DNA from: Holophagaceae bacterium UBA692
Lineage (GTDB): Bacteria > Acidobacteriota > Holophagae > Holophagales > Holophagaceae
NCBI GenBank assembly: GCA_002297665.1
Contig: DBMS01000154.1
Coordinates: 1 to 6,634 of the forward strand
Direction: 5' to 3'
DNA length: 6,634 nucleotides
This document shows, piece after piece, positions 6,614 through 6,634 of this stretch; position 1 is the stretch's first letter, and each line of letters opens with the position of its first letter. Both the position numbers and the translations under genes were made by a program. Below the pieces are notes generated by a model. That model did not search any database, had not been told where the DNA came from, and worked only from the letters and a program-made list of their open reading frames with translations.

Positions 6614-6634
6614 CTCTAGGAGGCTGTCCACGTA
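6614..6634 (-). repeat. Right copy of the 21-base inverted repeat at the window ends
   Basis: Inverted partner of 3-23, with one mismatch. It lies in the non-coding region upstream of the hybrid kinase and reaches the last base of the window, so it could continue outside. Read on the plus strand it has the same AGGAGG and six-base spacer, but ACG where the left copy has ATG. Confidence 0.75.
6618..6623 (+). promoter_or_regulatory. Possible Shine-Dalgarno sequence of a divergent gene beyond the right edge
   Basis: AGGAGG on the plus strand, followed by CTGTCC and ACG. The window ends at GTA, so a start codon could begin just outside (GTA followed by TG would give an ATG about ten bases after the Shine-Dalgarno sequence). 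It may instead be a non-functional copy of the left-end leader. The sequence in hand cannot decide. Confidence 0.3.

Larger units (their letters stand above)
6501..6634 (-). promoter_or_regulatory. Upstream non-coding region of the signalling cluster, with a possible -10 box
   Basis: 134 bases with no convincing gene. The most promoter-like part is an AT-richer island at about 6551-6570: the minus strand reads CATAAT at 6556-6551, a five-of-six match to a -10 hexamer, about 50 bases upstream of the kinase start. A self-complementary ATGCAT (6554-6559) abuts it. No good -35 hexamer lies 16-18 bases upstream (GTGGCC or TGGCCA), and I see no sigma-54 -24/-12 pair. A GC-rich palindromic patch, GCCCGGGC (6592-6599), separates this from the terminal repeat; no U-tract follows it, so it is not a convincing terminator. 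Confidence 0.35.

Noticed and set aside
6437..6619. A 60-codon plus-strand frame in the upstream region
   Set aside because: It starts inside the hybrid kinase on the opposite strand, lacks a Shine-Dalgarno sequence and has no recognisable motif. Its TAG stop merely falls in the terminal repeat.
6368..6631. An 87-codon minus-strand frame with a GTG start in the right repeat
   Set aside because: It overlaps the first 130 or so bases of the hybrid kinase out of frame, has no Shine-Dalgarno sequence ahead of it within the window and shows no domain.
1..6634. Very frequent CCAGG pentamers on the plus strand
   Set aside because: They are the reverse complement of CCTGG, produced by the common ..C CTG G.. 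codon junctions (Ala-Leu-Ala, Ala-Leu-Gly and similar) in minus-strand genes, so this is coding bias and not a repeat array.

Overview
The window is GC-rich, probably around two thirds G+C or more by eye, and densely coding. All three complete genes are on the minus strand, so transcription runs from the right end toward the left end. Base composition, strong purine-rich ribosome binding sites and large multi-sensor histidine kinases fit a free-living GC-rich environmental bacterium. An acidobacterium of the Holophaga/Geothrix type or a deltaproteobacterium would fit, but this is a low-confidence impression and no marker gene is present to settle it.

Layout in order of transcription. (1) 6501-6634 is an upstream non-coding region with an AT-rich island and a possible -10 element. 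(2) 3702-6500 encodes a soluble hybrid histidine kinase (PAS-PAS-GAF-PAS, NtrB-like kinase core, C-terminal receiver). (3) 3116-3682 encodes a small HD-superfamily hydrolase, 19 bases downstream of the kinase stop and with its own Shine-Dalgarno sequence. (4) 3048-3115 is a 68-base gap with a TATAAA box inside a short palindrome, possibly an internal promoter. (5) 18-3047 encodes a membrane histidine kinase (MASE1-GAF-PAS-GAF-HisKA-HATPase). (6) At the left edge its TAG stop runs into AGGAGG and, six bases on, an ATG, so another co-directional gene appears to begin at position 7 and leave the window.

Together the genes form a signalling cluster: one cytoplasmic and one membrane kinase, with a probable metal-dependent phosphohydrolase between them. 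No DNA-binding response regulator or other dedicated output protein is present. The only receiver is fused to the cytoplasmic kinase, so the output must lie outside the window, perhaps in the gene starting at the left edge. The two kinases share a homologous GAF module but have different kinase-core types.

The most unusual structural feature is a 21-base inverted repeat (20 of 21 identical) at the two ends of the window (3-23 and 6614-6634). Both copies contain a Shine-Dalgarno sequence. The single mismatch turns ATG in the left copy into ACG in the right copy. I see no transposase, recombinase, CRISPR array, tRNA, rRNA or defence gene.
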